DNA from: Stercorarius parasiticus
Lineage: Eukaryota; Chordata; Aves; Charadriiformes; Stercorariidae
Direction of reading: 5' to 3'
Length of the DNA stretch: 64,000 bases
Assembly (NCBI GenBank): GCA_013396915.1
Contig: VWZL01000315.1
Location: forward strand, 402,476-466,475
Part shown: positions 38,896 to 51,493 of the stretch, in pieces
Layout of the letters: the number at the start of each line of letters is the position of its first letter
Position numbering within the stretch: position 1 is the stretch's first letter
Program-made: the position numbers and the translations under genes
The notes under the pieces: model-generated
Told to the model about the DNA's origin: nothing
Databases searched by the model: none
The model's input: the letters and a program-made list of their open reading frames with translations, nothing else

Positions 38896-38916
38896 GGGGG
38901 AGGGAGGGGGCCGGGG
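38896..38916 (+). other. Strong G-quadruplex candidate
   Basis: G tracts of 5, 3, 5 and 4 are separated by loops of 1, 1 and 2 bases, and a further run of six G lies at 38882-38887. Short loops make this the most stable-looking quadruplex motif in the window. It sits in a GC-rich stretch (about 38.73-39.07 kb) that is not dense in CpG. A link to a promoter is possible but not shown. Confidence 0.7.
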
Positions 38917-40458
38917 TTTGCTCTGGCTTCCTTCCGTTGGAGGGCTCCTGCAGCCGATGCTGTTTCTGGGCAAACGGCCACTGCCGCGATGTTTGTGTTA
39001 GATAGGCTGCAGCTGGGCTGGCTGGGTGGGTGTTGCAGGCAGGCTGCACCCAGCCCGCTCCCCAGCCTCCGATTCCTGGTAAAAACAGCCTCCTGCTGAT
39101 TCCTTGAAGTTTGAGCTTTTTTTTTTCTTCTTCTTTGCTTTTTATTTTTTAAATTTTAAGACAATAGGTGCTGTTTGACTTCTAGGAAACATAGGTGCCA
39201 AAGTTTGCTGTGCGTACAGGAGGGCGGCCTACCCCATCCACCCTCTTCTCCTGTTCCTCTAACGCGATAATTCTTCTCTACGATCTCTCTTCATCAAGGT
39301 GGGAGTCAGTGGTTCATCCTCCTGACATTCAGAGGTATACTTCTAAAAGCAAAATAGTATTCAGGGCTGCTAGCTAAAAAGCAAAGAGCAAGTAACTGGT
39401 TGAAATGAAAGGAACAACGCCAAGGGAGAATTTATCTTTCTGCGTTATCTCATAATTTAAAATCTGCCCTGGTAAAACTTCACTTCTTAAGCTGCAATTT
39501 CAAGCTGCAAGTATTCAGCGGCTGAGGAACCAGTATGTGTATATGTGTGTGTGCTCACGCACCATATGTATTCATGTTTATGCAGTTTTCCACTCAAAGC
39601 AGTCAGCGGAAATGAAAACCTGATTTTGCAAGGCTTCCACTGCAAAATTAAACATTCAATTTTTCCTTAAGGGAGTTTGCTGGTTTACGCACTGGGAAAT
39701 AACTCCTAAATTTTTATTTTTTTTTTCTTTTTAAGTCCAAAATATCTTGCCTTGAAAGAGCTGAGCTATGATGGGAAACACAACTATTCATTTGGGATAG
39801 GAGAGGGGACCAGCAAGGTGAGAGAGAATAAGAAGAAATCAAAGAGAAAAAGCAAACAGAAGCGAGGGGTTTTCAGTTCCTGTGTGTGTCCATCTATTTT
39901 TATCCTAGAAGGAAGCTTCTTAACGTAGCTGTGTTTTCTTTCAAGCTGCTCTCCTCCCTTTGCGGGACTTCCAGAATTCATCTCGGCACCTGGTTTTTCC
40001 CTGAGCTTGATGTGTTATGCCTACAAGGCAGGACAAATTTGGCAGCTGTTGCATTGGAAGCAGAAGGGGAGCAGAACAGCAGCAAAGCCGGATACTTCGT
40101 ACGTCCAGGGGCACCAGAGGGATGTCATTTATTTCTTTTGCTTAGGAGTTTGCTGGCAAAGCTGACTGCTTTCTTTTGGCCTTGACTGGGACATCTAGAC
40201 AGTGGGAAAGGTTTTTTCTTTTCTTTTGGATCATAAGTGTATCCTTTCTCCTAACACTTCTGTTGCTCATGTTCTTATTTGGAGAAAGCTTTTCTTTTTT
40301 CCTTTTTTTTTTCCTGAGGCTTTGAGACAAAGGAAACTTTTGGCTGGAGAGAAGTGTTCTTAAAGCGGAAAGGAAGCAGAGTCTGAGGCACCAAAACAGA
40401 AGTTCAAATATTTTTCCATTTGCAAAGCAGCATACAGCCAGAAAGCAGAGGCTGCATC
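38917..40458. other. Gene-free sequence
   Basis: GC-rich to about 39.07 kb, then AT-rich with T runs. The 161-codon minus frame at 40142-40627 has no domain. A short TG-rich stretch lies at 39536-39552. Confidence 0.55.
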
Positions 40459-40519
40459 CCAGCCCCACTGAAGCCGATGGGAGATGTGCCACCCATTTCC
40501 ATGGGATGCGAGATCCACC
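40459..40519. repeat. Possible ancient palindromic repeat remnant
   Basis: CCCCACTGAAGCCGATGGGAG and then CCCATTTCCATGGGATGCGAGAT resemble the mirrored TGAAGTCAATGGGAG / ATTGACTTCAATGGGA words of old amniote repeats. It is short and diverged. Confidence 0.4.
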
Positions 40520-41979
40520 TGAGGAATCCAAACTCACCAGTCTGCCCATCATAATTATGACTATTAATGATGTGTTTTTTGTATTGCTGTAGCAGCTCGG
40601 ATCCCCGCTGCCCAAGGGGTTGTACAAGCCCAGATCAAAGGGATGTTCCTTGCCCCAGAGATCCTGAAATCAAAGTTTATGGCTCACCTTAACGCTTTAT
40701 GGAGGAACCACATGGGGAAGGCATCCCCACCTTTCCAGCGCCAAGCAGATACTTGTGCCCTGCTGCACTCCCAGCCAGATACAAACTTTTTGAAATGGCC
40801 ACACGTCTAAGCCCGCCTATGCTACATGCGAAGCAGAATAGGGTGCCACCACCCATGCAGGGGCACATGTGAAGGAAGGGTATGGACCGTTGATACCAGC
40901 AGTCCAGGAACAGTATGCTCAATGTCTCAGGAGAAGCTCTCTGAGAACCCCCGGTGGCTCCCATTCCCTCCACAGAATTAGCACATCACATTATTAGGAG
41001 CCTCAGTAAATCTGAATCTTTTAATAGTTCTCCTGGAAGGTGAATCTCATTCTTCTAACATAGCCCTAGGAAAATTAAGCCAAGCCCAACGTATAAAGCT
41101 AAAACAAAGCATAGCAAGCGTTCTAGATTTACCAGTATGCTCAGAAGAGAAAACAATTGCACCTTCGCAGAAGAAGTTGGAGAGCTAAAGAAAATTTCAA
41201 TTATTCGGTGCTGCAGCACCAGATGATTCAATATCAAAGGGAATACCATCATTATCTTTGGCATCAGAACCTCTAAATTTAGGCTGAGGTGCTCGAAAAA
41301 TAAAAATTGTTGTAATCAAAATCACAAAAGAAAAAAAGGCCTTTTAAACTTGCTCGAGATCTAACTTGGCTGGCAATGAAACAAAACGGGTAGAACCCAA
41401 AAGAAAGAAATTCAAAATGGAAAAGCTTGAAGCAAAGTTCCTTCAAGCATGGGTGGCTGGGGCCAAGTAAGGAGAAATACACAAGTAAATAACTTTTCAT
41501 AAAATCATACCTTGCCCTTATACATAACTTTCATCGCACATTTTCTATCAGCAATGGTGGTTCCCAAAAGAAAAAATAAATAGCTGCAAACACACCAGTA
41601 GGAATTTATGGTCCCAAAAGAAAAAAAAAATCTGGATCTACAGCCTTGAGACATGTGTTTGCTTGCTGAGAGAAGGACTGACACCATCAAATGAATTCAT
41701 GAAGAAATCAGCAAATTCCAGTCAGATGCCTCCATCTAATACCAAGGGATCAGAAATCACTATGTATCTTTTCTCTCAGTAATTCATTCAATGAAGTTAA
41801 TAATGATGAACTCTCAGAGAATAATCCTATTTCTCTTAGAAAAATAGGATTAAGCATAATGCCCATAATGAAGCCAAGACTGCTTAGGTAGGTAATGGCT
41901 CTGTATGTCAAAGGATAAACAATAATCTCTTTACATGGGCAGTTCCCAGACACTTGGGTGCTGCCTGGATGCATCCGTT
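40520..41979. other. Gene-free sequence
   Basis: AT-rich with A runs. There is no credible coding frame, RNA gene or recognisable repeat. Confidence 0.55.
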
Positions 41980-42016
41980 CCCAGCAGCAGCAGCAGCAGC
42001 GCTGGGTGCTGCTGGG
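41980..42016. repeat. (CAG)6 microsatellite within an inverted repeat
   Basis: Six CAG units at 41982-41999 are followed by GCTGGGTGCTGCTGGG. CCCAGCAGC (41980-41988) pairs with GCTGCTGGG (42008-42016), so the tract can fold as a hairpin. No open frame with coding character runs through it. Confidence 0.85.
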
Positions 42017-42102
42017 TGGACAGGCAGCAGATAGCGTTCAGACGCCTAGGCAACATTGCTGCACACTCGTTTGGGGGCCTGCACCCCTTTAATGACTTTG
42101 TC

Positions 42103-42118
42103 TTTTTTTTTTTTTTTT
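42103..42118. repeat. Poly-T run (16 T)
   Basis: Sixteen consecutive T followed by AG. It looks like a 3' splice site tract, but no coding frame follows, so it is treated as a homopolymer. Confidence 0.85.
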
Positions 42119-44342
42119 AGGACATCATCCTAACTGAACAAGTCTGAAGGCTTATTGTCTAATTACCCCCAACACCTTTTCAGAGCATTTCTTTCTGCTT
42201 GAAATAACGTGAATTTTTTTAATCTGGTGGGCTCTCTCGGGAGCAGGTTTCCCAGCATTTGCCTGGTGCTAGGAGACAGCACTCTGCTCTGAGACACTTT
42301 TAGCGCTACCCGACATGAGCTCCCCCATTCCTGGCACCCAAAGGCAGCTCTTGCATACGTGCCATTTTCTCGATGAGGTGAGAGTGAGCCGTCTGTGTTA
42401 TTGCAGCGTATCGCTGGCTCCCTGGCTTTGCCTGCTGACACGAAAGCCCTGACACTGCTAGAGGCCAGCTGCTCTGCCGGAGGGTGGTGGGTGATGCTGC
42501 TGCCCACAGTGAGGACCACAACAGCCTTGGCAGTGGTGGGATGACAACGCTCTTCCCTGCCACAGTGAGAAAGACCTGGAGGAGGCCTGTGGCCAGATGC
42601 TGTCCTGCTGTGGGGTGTAGAAGGCAGAGGCTGAAGGGGATGCTGGAGAAGAGGGAATTTGGACTGTGCATTCCCCATGAGCCCACCTAACCACTGCTCT
42701 CCCCTTCCCCTGCAGTGAGGCAGCACCCTTTGGCCATCACTCATCAGTCCCAAATAACAGGAGAAAGGGACCTTTCCCCCTGCATCCCCTCTGGTGAAAC
42801 TGAGCTGCTCAGCCACCATTTCACTGTAAATCTTTTTATGTGAGTATGACCCTCCATGGTATAAGAGAGCAGTAGTAGGGAGTCCAAGGTGATGGCATTA
42901 GCAGCACCCACTTCTCCCATTAGTCACTTGTGCTTGCTTTGGGTGGGAAACTGATTTTCCTCTGCACTGACAACCTCCCTAACTTCTGGTGGATGGGAGC
43001 AAAGACAGCTATGAGCCCTAAACAGTGTAGAGGGACTCACGCTCTTCTCTGGCACAGAAGTTGCTGTGTGCTCCTTAGGACAAGGGGTAAAATGTCTTCT
43101 GCAGGACAGGAGTGTCCTCTTTTCTCATGAAGTAGATCGTCAACCGTAAGCAGGAAGACTGTGAGATAAGGCCGTTAAGGAGGGCTTCTGGGTTCACAGA
43201 GTTTGCAGGCAAATCTAATGTAGCCACCAGTGTCATAAGGAGAACACATCTACAAGAAACTGAAGTGTGGGAGTCAAGTCACTGAGGGAAAGAATGACTG
43301 CAGAGGGGCCTGCAGAAACATCTGCAAGACATCCTCATGACGTGTGGCACACCCATGCCTTCCACCGCTCATCTGCTGAGATTACCTCGCAGTCATTTTC
43401 TCCCATCTGCTACAGGCTTCATTTCAAACCTCTCAGGGACAGTGGGAAAAATCACAGTGACCTCTGATTTGGGGTTGGTATGCATCATCAGCCCTGTTGA
43501 AGCACAGGAGCCCATCTTTCCTGAGAAATAGCCTGCAATTTTCTTGTGTTTTCCCTGCTTCATCCTCTGTAACTCCTTCCTCCCTGCTGTTGGACAGGTT
43601 GACTTTAATGACATCATCTTGGATGCATTGACTTCCTCCATTCCTGATATAGTGGGTACTTGGTAACATAGGAGCAGCTGTATTGGGTCACACCCAAGGA
43701 CTGCCTACCTGGTGACCTGTCTGCAACATGACCAGGAGCAAATGCTTAGGCACATGTCAGATGTGATACCTCCTCCGTGTTCCTGTGTGTGGGAACTTCT
43801 GAGCCATTCTAGAGCATCACTTTAACTACCATGAATCCAATCAAATTTATCTTCTATGAGTCTGTGAAAGCCTTCTTTGAAATCACTTTTGAATCAGTTG
43901 TGGCAATGAATTTCATGGTTTACTTACTTGTTAGGTGAAAAGGTAATTTATTTGTTTATTCCTTCCCTTGCCCTTGTTCTCTGCCTTGAAAGTGTGGCTA
44001 AAGATTATAGCAGAAGAGCATCACTTCAGCTGCTCGGGGCTGCCACACAGCTGCACCTCTACCTCATCCCCTCCCACAGCTCCCTGCCCAGCTCTTACTC
44101 TGTGGTTCTGATTTACAAAGCAGCTTTGGGGTTACTTCTTTCAGATCATACAGTTTACAGCACAGCACTGCTCAGCCGACGACAACTAGCATAAACCTAA
44201 CCACAAAGGCTCTGCGACACTGTCACTGGGAGTTTGCACCACTTGCAAGTCTCTCTGCTCTACAATGACCCCCCCAACTGGCTTCTAGACTCCTATTTCT
44301 CAAGAGTAAAAGCAGCATCCTCGAGCAACCAGCAGCTGACTC
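42119..44342. other. Gene-free sequence with long chance frames
   Basis: The minus strand holds a 218-codon frame (42163-42819) nested with 126- and 78-codon frames in other phases. The translations are compositionally biased, differ in each frame and have no domain. No poly-A site, promoter or splice pattern supports a gene. Confidence 0.5.
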
Positions 44343-44366
44343 AAAAAAAAAAAAAAGAAAAAAAAA
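44343..44366. repeat. A-rich run, 14 A + G + 9 A
   Basis: A near-homopolymer followed by TTAATTAATG. It could be the decayed tail of a retroposed copy, but no source sequence is recognisable 5' of it. Confidence 0.8.
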
Positions 44367-46027
44367 TTAATTAATGAAAGAAATACAGCATTATGTTTAA
44401 AAAATGTGAAAAGGCAAAGGAAAATCATTCCATAGCAGCTGGGCAAATCCTTCCCTTTGACTCAGTGGCCGACTCCTACTTCCAGTGGGACCTTTCCCAG
44501 AGACTACTGATGGTCTACATTGGTCTTTCCCCTCATCCCACCCCACTCCTCCCTATCAGCTCATCGGGCTCTTGAATGCAGTCACTCTTGTATATTTGGC
44601 TTGCTGACATCACGAAGATTTCAGCCAGCCCCTTCATTTTCAAATTTGGAACCAAATATAAGGCTATGCTTCAGTCACTCTTGGGACAGGAGCAGGATGG
44701 CTGGCAAGGAGGAAAGTGTAGGAAAAGCCTACGGGGAAGAAGGAGTCAGGAGTTCAGAGGGTTCAGGAAGGGTCACAGGCATCTTGAACACCTGAATTTC
44801 TCCTCCCACAAGCATCGCCCAGCTCAGGTCAGCGCAGGAGAGCAATGTAGCAGGGATTGCAGGAGCTGAGCAAACGTCACTCTCTATTCACCTTAGACAG
44901 GCAACAGGTAAAGATGGGCTTTGCTTCTTGACACTCTTCCTTGCTTCTTCTTCCCCCTCTCTAATATCGTTTTTTCTGTAAGAGCCATCACTGCCTGAAA
45001 GATAGATGCCTTGTACCTCCCAGTCAGGTTAACTGGTATCACTGAAGTAGAAAACCCCATTTCTACTGGGTTAACATTGTTACTCTTGTTGTTAATGTAT
45101 TGTTGTTACTATTATTAGTCCAAGTTTCCGAACTCAGTTCAGGAGGGAAGGGTTGTAGTATTAATTTGTAGGTTCCCTCCTCTTTAATTTTAAATTTCAA
45201 TATCTTCTTCAAGATTTCTGTACTGAGAATTTCACTGCTCTCACGTTTCCCTCTCTTTTATAGTCACTTTCCACAACTGGTGGTGCAGTGAAGATTTACA
45301 GCCATGAGGAACTGAAAAACCCTTTGCCCCTGCCCAGCCAAAGAGGCTCAGCAAGCACATTCTACATGGGAGATCTTCCCCTGGAACACTTCCCTGTGGA
45401 CACTGGAGCTTGAACACTGCCTTGGAAACACAGCCCAACTCTGGTCTCACTGGTTTCTTTGTGATCAGAGCTGAAACTCTTTGGAAAATTCCATTCTTCA
45501 AATCTAAGACCAGATTTTGTACAGTTTTGTTGGGTGGGTCCCAAACATGACAATTTAATTAGGAGGTCCAGACCTCCCTGCATGCTTATGCTCACACCGA
45601 AGTGCCTTTTCCAGATATCCAGCGGGACCAAGAGCAAGTTCTCCTACCAAAGCCACGTAAGGTTTTTGACATTCTGTGCAAAGGTAGCCAAGTGGAAAAA
45701 GCAGGCTGCCTGCCTAGTCTCAAATGCAGACAGTAGCCACATTCTTGTAGGGAGCCCAGAGCATGTTCACAAACTTTAGGGAGGTTAAATGAAAACCTGT
45801 TGCTGTCCCAAAATGGAGCTGTTTGACTTGGAATGGAAAGCTTAGTCATCTGTCCTGCAGGGGTTTGCCCAGCTCCTTTGGTCTCTCCATCTGTCTGATT
45901 TGCTTCTTCACTTTTTCCATTTCCTTCCCTACCTTCTTTTTCAGGGTCTCAAACAGAAATGTGTTGGCTTTCTGTGATGATATCACCAGTTACACAATGC
46001 CCAGTGCATTTCTTCTCACTTTTGAAA
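44367..46027. other. Gene-free sequence
   Basis: No gene or named repeat is recognisable. All frames are under 100 codons and have no domains. Confidence 0.55.
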
Positions 46028-46057
46028 GGGGACGTCGGGGGGGGGAAGAGGGTGGGG
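46028..46057 (+). other. G-quadruplex candidate
   Basis: G tracts of 4, 9, 3 and 4 are separated by loops of 5, 4 and 1 bases. The first loop is ACGTC, so the first tract and loop read GGGGACGTC. The motif is seen directly. A role is not established. Confidence 0.65.
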
Positions 46058-49000
46058 CTGGTGCTTTACAGTGATATTCTTATGCCCAATGACATATGGA
46101 CATATTTAGGAAGAAAATAATTTTCAAATGGCCCACTTGTTGTTGGTTACATTGCAGAACCAGCATCAATCCTCCCTCCCCCTTTACTAACAACTCCTGT
46201 TGCATTCAGTTCCTGTAATTAGGAGGTAATTATAGGCTCTCAATGACCTCCTTTATGTTTCAGGGGATATCATCTAGTATATAAGTTATATTCCTATTTC
46301 ATCAAGTAATAAGGTAAGTGTAAGGAGGCTGAAGTTCTTGGCAGAGCCTTGTATCCTACCGGCACTTGTGTTTGGCTGCTGTAAGTGACTCATTAGATGA
46401 ACATGGGTAGGTGACATCATCAGTAAAGGGAAACACATGATAAAGTGAGGGTTCAAGGATTTAAACTTCAGCTAATAAAATATCCAGACAAAGAGGATTA
46501 GCTGTGTTTGCAGGAAGAGAGTGTTTGCCTCTGTCAGAAGCAGGGTAGCCCAAAGAGAATAAACTATATCCTTTTTCTTCCTTCAGCCACCAGTTTCTTG
46601 TCATGCTGGAAAAAAATAGGAGAAAAAAGAAAAAAAGGAAGGAAAAAGAAATCAGCTGTCTTTCAAATGGATGTAGCCATCATCTCAGTTGGTACATTAC
46701 AGAAGCATTTTTAAATCAGACAAATTTTCTGTTTTAAATCCCAGGTTTGGATTTCCTTTCCTTAAAGACATGCTGAGACATAGAGCTAGACAAAACAAAA
46801 GTAGTTTTAGGAGCTTAACAAATGGATCAGCATGCACAAATCTACTCTTCCCAGGGACTGAGCTGCTGCCCTTTTGCATCGTCATGGGCAGCCATAAATT
46901 ACAGCTCTGCTTTAGCTACTTAATAGCCAGACCTGCGTGTTAGAGGCTCTGGGTAGGAATGAAAATCTCCCCGTGCAGCTGCCCCCTCATGAAGGGAAGA
47001 ATGAAAGAGAGAATAAAACAAGGTGTCATGGGCTTCCCCAGGAGCAGGGGGCACTTTTTGCTGTCAGAGAGCATGGAAAAAATGACACTGGGTGAATGCA
47101 AAGACAGTTCTTCATCCTGGAGCATGGTCAGCAAATGGTCTTTGGGAAAACGTGCTGGAACACAACCCAGGGCCTTTCCAAGCACCTTCGCAAATGCAGC
47201 GGCTGGTCTCTTGAAGCTGTTAGACAGGATCACAGGAGGAAATGGTCACAAACCTGCTTTGTTATTGCTGGTTCTGTTCCAGAGCTGACAAACCATCATC
47301 TGAAGCATCTGCAGACACCACAGCAGTAGCCTCTTACTAAAGCTGTTTGGAGCTGACCTGCAGATCCGGGTACTCCAGGCTCAACCCAAATCTCGCTGAG
47401 GGTGAGCTGCAGCACATATGCCACCTGTATGCCCAGGGGACGTGTTAGATATTGACTCATTCCCACACCGTCATTGTGTAGGTTTCACAGTCCCAGCCCA
47501 GCAATGCCGCGCTGGCTGCCCCAGGGCTACGTTACAAGTTGCAGCGGTGAGCAAAGGTGACAAACGGCTCCTAAAAGTGAAAATCAGTTTTGCAAATGCT
47601 ATCCTGCCCAAAAACTCTCAGCCCACTTCCCCACATGAAGGAAGGGCATTATAGCAGATACAAGACCTGTAATGGCTTCTTGCCATAGGAAATAGGTAAT
47701 GACCATATTCAAGCAGCATGGTCCAGAAAGATTTTGGGTGCTCCCAAGCCGAGGTACTGCAAACGAACATTTGCTTACTGACTTAGGCTCCTCACTGTGC
47801 AAGGCAAGCTGCTTTGCCACCTTTTCACTCTAAAGCTTTCTTAGCTTCAGCATAAAAATATTTCACATGAAAGGATGTTCACCTTTTCTTTCTCCACAGC
47901 GTAAGCCACAGCTTGTGGAAGCCAAGGGCTTCAAACCTGACACAGAACCAGATTGCTATAGCTCTTGTCAGCTGAGGTTTAGAAAAAAACAAACACACAA
48001 AACCCAAAACCTCCAAAAAACCCCATACACACTCTGCAGAGCAAGGGTTGAACTGCGCTGTTCTCACGGTGGGGAGGAGAGGGAACTGCTTACACCACTG
48101 CAGTTTTTGCAGTTATTGCCAGGATTTAAAGAAGAAAGCTATATTGAGACGGCTTTAAGTCCTCTTGCTGTCTCTATGATGTCTATAGCTGGCATCTGGC
48201 TTTCTTAGCATATCACCTGCCTAGGTAGAGCTTGTCTCAGAGACAGCTAACCCTCCTCCTCCGGAGTCTCAAGCAAGAGTGACAGTACATCCTGCAAAAT
48301 ATTGTATATTATTCTCCTATACTTTATATTAAGTTGATATACAAGATTTGGTCATTGCCTTCCTAGGTACTTGAAGGCCTTCTTTTAACTTTCCCACTTC
48401 TGCATTTATGTTTCACAGCATTGCAGATTTGGAGTGGCTTTCTCCTTTGACAGTGTGCAGTTAAGTCTTCCGTGTTATTAGTCACTGGATGAGCTTTTAG
48501 TTTTCCATTTATTGGTGAGGAGCTGCTCTTACCCAAAGCATTGGCATGTTGCCTTGTAAGTCAACGAACTCATTCCCCAGTCTCACAGTAGAAAAAACCC
48601 ACACATATCACTCTGATTTGTGATTTTTTTTTAACTAATCATTCAGTACTTTTATTTTTATATCAAAGCAAATACATGCAATGAGAATTTGGAACTGATC
48701 AGCCTACCCTCCTCTGTACCTCTAGTTTCTTCTGCAGGCTGCAGGATGGGTTTTTTTGTGTTACTGTGGTATCGCACTGGCCTCCCATACCTGTTCACAT
48801 CTTACAAGAACTGAAATGAAAAGCTGTTTCCTGACACCACAGCAACTGAGCCTGAAGAAAAGAAACTATCAGATGTTTCTGTGTAACAGCTGCACATCAA
48901 AAATAGTAGACTAGCCAACAGCTTCACTGCACTACAAGCATAGGAAGCATACTGCCTCTAAGAAACATGTTTCTCATTTATTGGAAGTGGGCAAGTGAGT

Positions 49001-51467
49001 CCTTTTTCCATAATCACTTACGAGTGGGAACCGAAACCTTTCGATATAGAGACCCGCGTTTGACACTATAGCTGTCGTCTTGTTATTCAGCCACTGTGGC
49101 CACAGATACGGCCTGATCGTTGGGTAGTTTTTTTCTGACGGAAGGAGAATTTGCCATTGTATTTGTTACTGTGTCACAACAGGATTAAAGATGCATGCAT
49201 AGACACATCCTAAGGTCTACATAAATGAGGCTGCGCTTAACCACATCCAGCTTTGGGAGGACCTGGTTATGTCTACCCCAGGCTTATGATGCTTTTGGAT
49301 CTTGCCAAGAAAGGGACAAAACATGAACTAGGAATTAGGACAGGGCAGCCAGAGTCATCAGGAATTTCCCTGTATGTGGTTTGAGAAGGGTGGCTTTGCA
49401 CTTCCAACCTTCCACTTATAAGACGACTACTTCATAGGCACTGTGACAAGTCCTTAAGAGGAAGGCAACAAGCGGTGTGTAAAGCCATGTAATTACGAGG
49501 CTCTGAGCTCCTTGAGGGACCCTGGTGCCACAAGAGCCCCAAAGGCAGTGTCCTAGTACAAGGCTGTTCATATAGTTATTATCTGCTGCTGTTTCCCAAT
49601 ACCAAAAAGTTCAGATGTCTGTATGATATGTTTGCAGCACTGTGCTCACTGCCTCATGCTTTCAGCTGCTCGAGGGAAATTTTCAGGGATGTTGTCTGAC
49701 TGAATTTAGATACACACACATGCACACAAAGAATGTCCAAGCAGCTCACTCAGTAAAATGTCACTCTTCCCCCTGGGGAAAGGTGTCTGAGTTTGCCTTA
49801 CTTCCCCTGTCTCCCCACCCCCTTCCTTCCCACTGCTCCAGTAAAAAAGGGAATTTTTCTTTAAGAAATCACTCCTATGTCACAGATTTTAGACAGTTGT
49901 GTGGCACTGTGAATGCTTTTTTTCCTCCCCTAGATGGTGGGAAATTGTTCTTTAACAGCCTCCCACTTGGTCAGTATTGGTGGTTCATTGCCAAGGAAAA
50001 CCCAGGTGCTGCTGAATTCTTGTTAGTGATTCAAGCAGCAGTCTTCCCTCTGAGTCAAGAGAAAACCAATACCCCCAGAATGGTTTTAATAGGGGCTCTG
50101 TTGCAAATTGCTCAGACAAGACACAAAATAGAGGTCCTGACCACGTCTAGTCATTAAAGAACCCATAGTGCTGTTTGCAGAGGTAAGAGCACGAGTCCAC
50201 AGCAATTTTCCATTGCCTTCTGCCTATATTTCTATTCTGCTTCACTCCCTAACATTGATGTAATGGTGTGCTGTCTCAAACAATTTGGGACATGTCTGGT
50301 TAGTAGTGGATAAGGCCTTTTAAGGATGTTGTTCATCATTCACTACCTTCCTATTCCAGGCGTGCTAGATTTCAGACGGCCCTTCACAGGTGCATGTATG
50401 TATACACACCCAACATAAAAAGAGATAAAGCAAGTCCTTTCTTGAATTGCATGGGGACTGAGGAGGGAAGTCAAGTGCAGGAAGTCTCAGCCCTAAGCAA
50501 TCTCTATAGCACCAGGCACAGGAGCCTCTTATCTTCTGTGCCCCAGTGCGACAGACAGTCCCCTGGCTGTTCAGCCAAGCACTTACCAAATGTCTTGCTG
50601 AGTTTTAACCCAACAGCCTGATCCTGAAAGAGGCCAGGGTCCATTCCTGGCCGTGTATCTCCAGGGGAGGCTAGACTGTGCTGGGAGAAGAGAGCAAATC
50701 CAGCCTTCACCTCAACATGTGCCAGGATCTGCCTGCCACCACCAAGTGCCTCCTGCCTTTCAGAGGAGACTCCTGGCCTTTCCAAGCTGGGCTTTCCTAC
50801 AGCCACCCTCTCTAGCCAGCCCCGAAACAGCTGCTCCAGCCCAGCCTGTTTAATGACATGGTCCAGGCAGAGGAGGTGTCAACCACAGGCGTGGGCTCGA
50901 GACCCTCAGGTTACGGCCCATGGGACCTCAGTGGCACCAGCTACAGACCAAATGCCTCAACCTGCTCCACTCTGCTGTGCAGGTGAATACTGAGTCAGAG
51001 GCCACACTGCCTGCCCTCTGTACAGCAGCCATTTCCTCTGTCACACTGTGCAAGTTTCCCCTGCCTTAGAGACAGGGCTTTCTGAAGGATGTCTTCAGCT
51101 CCCCCTCCCTTGGTGTGGGTTCCTGCAGGGACGGAGGGAAGGGTTTGGCTGTAACCTGTAGAGAGATCCCATGTTGTTCAAGCCAGGAGGCACATACGTA
51201 GTGTGGTAAAGAGCAGTGTCTTGCTATTCTCAGTGGGAGAAGAGAAGCTGAAGTAGGTCTTCTGGGATCAGCCGAGAGGGACACAACGTTACAGCAGAGG
51301 CTGACCTAGGGTAAACCTCATCCCGTTTTCCCACTCGTAGCACCTCTGGACCCCGTTCTGGCATGTCAGTATGGTGGCATGGGCTCTTAGCCCTCACACT
51401 ATTCTTGGCCTAGATATGGAAACTGAACTCAAATGTAAAAGGGGCTTTTTTTGATTTCCTCTCCACC
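46058..51467. other. Gene-free sequence with one CpG-retaining block
   Basis: The longest frame (171 codons, plus, 49642-50157) has no domain. The part at 49015-49130 holds eight CpG dinucleotides in about 110 bases, unlike its CpG-poor surroundings, and has no repeat character. It may be a conserved element. A purine-rich stretch lies at about 46608-46651. Confidence 0.5.
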
Positions 51468-51493
51468 AAAAAAAAAAAAAAGATAAAAAAAAA
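51468..51493. repeat. A-rich run, 14 A + GAT + 9 A
   Basis: Two A runs separated by GAT. A simple low-complexity tract with no recognisable retroposed copy next to it. Confidence 0.8.

Noticed and set aside
42095..42135. Long T run followed by AG, like a 3' splice site
   Set aside because: No coding frame with exon character follows and no donor site pairs with it. It is better explained as a homopolymer.
42163..42819. 218-codon open frame on the minus strand
   Set aside because: It is nested with 126- and 78-codon frames in other phases of the same GC-rich stretch. The composition is biased and no domain is visible.
49642..50157. 171-codon open frame on the plus strand
   Set aside because: No domain, no coding signature, and no flanking splice sites that would make a plausible exon.
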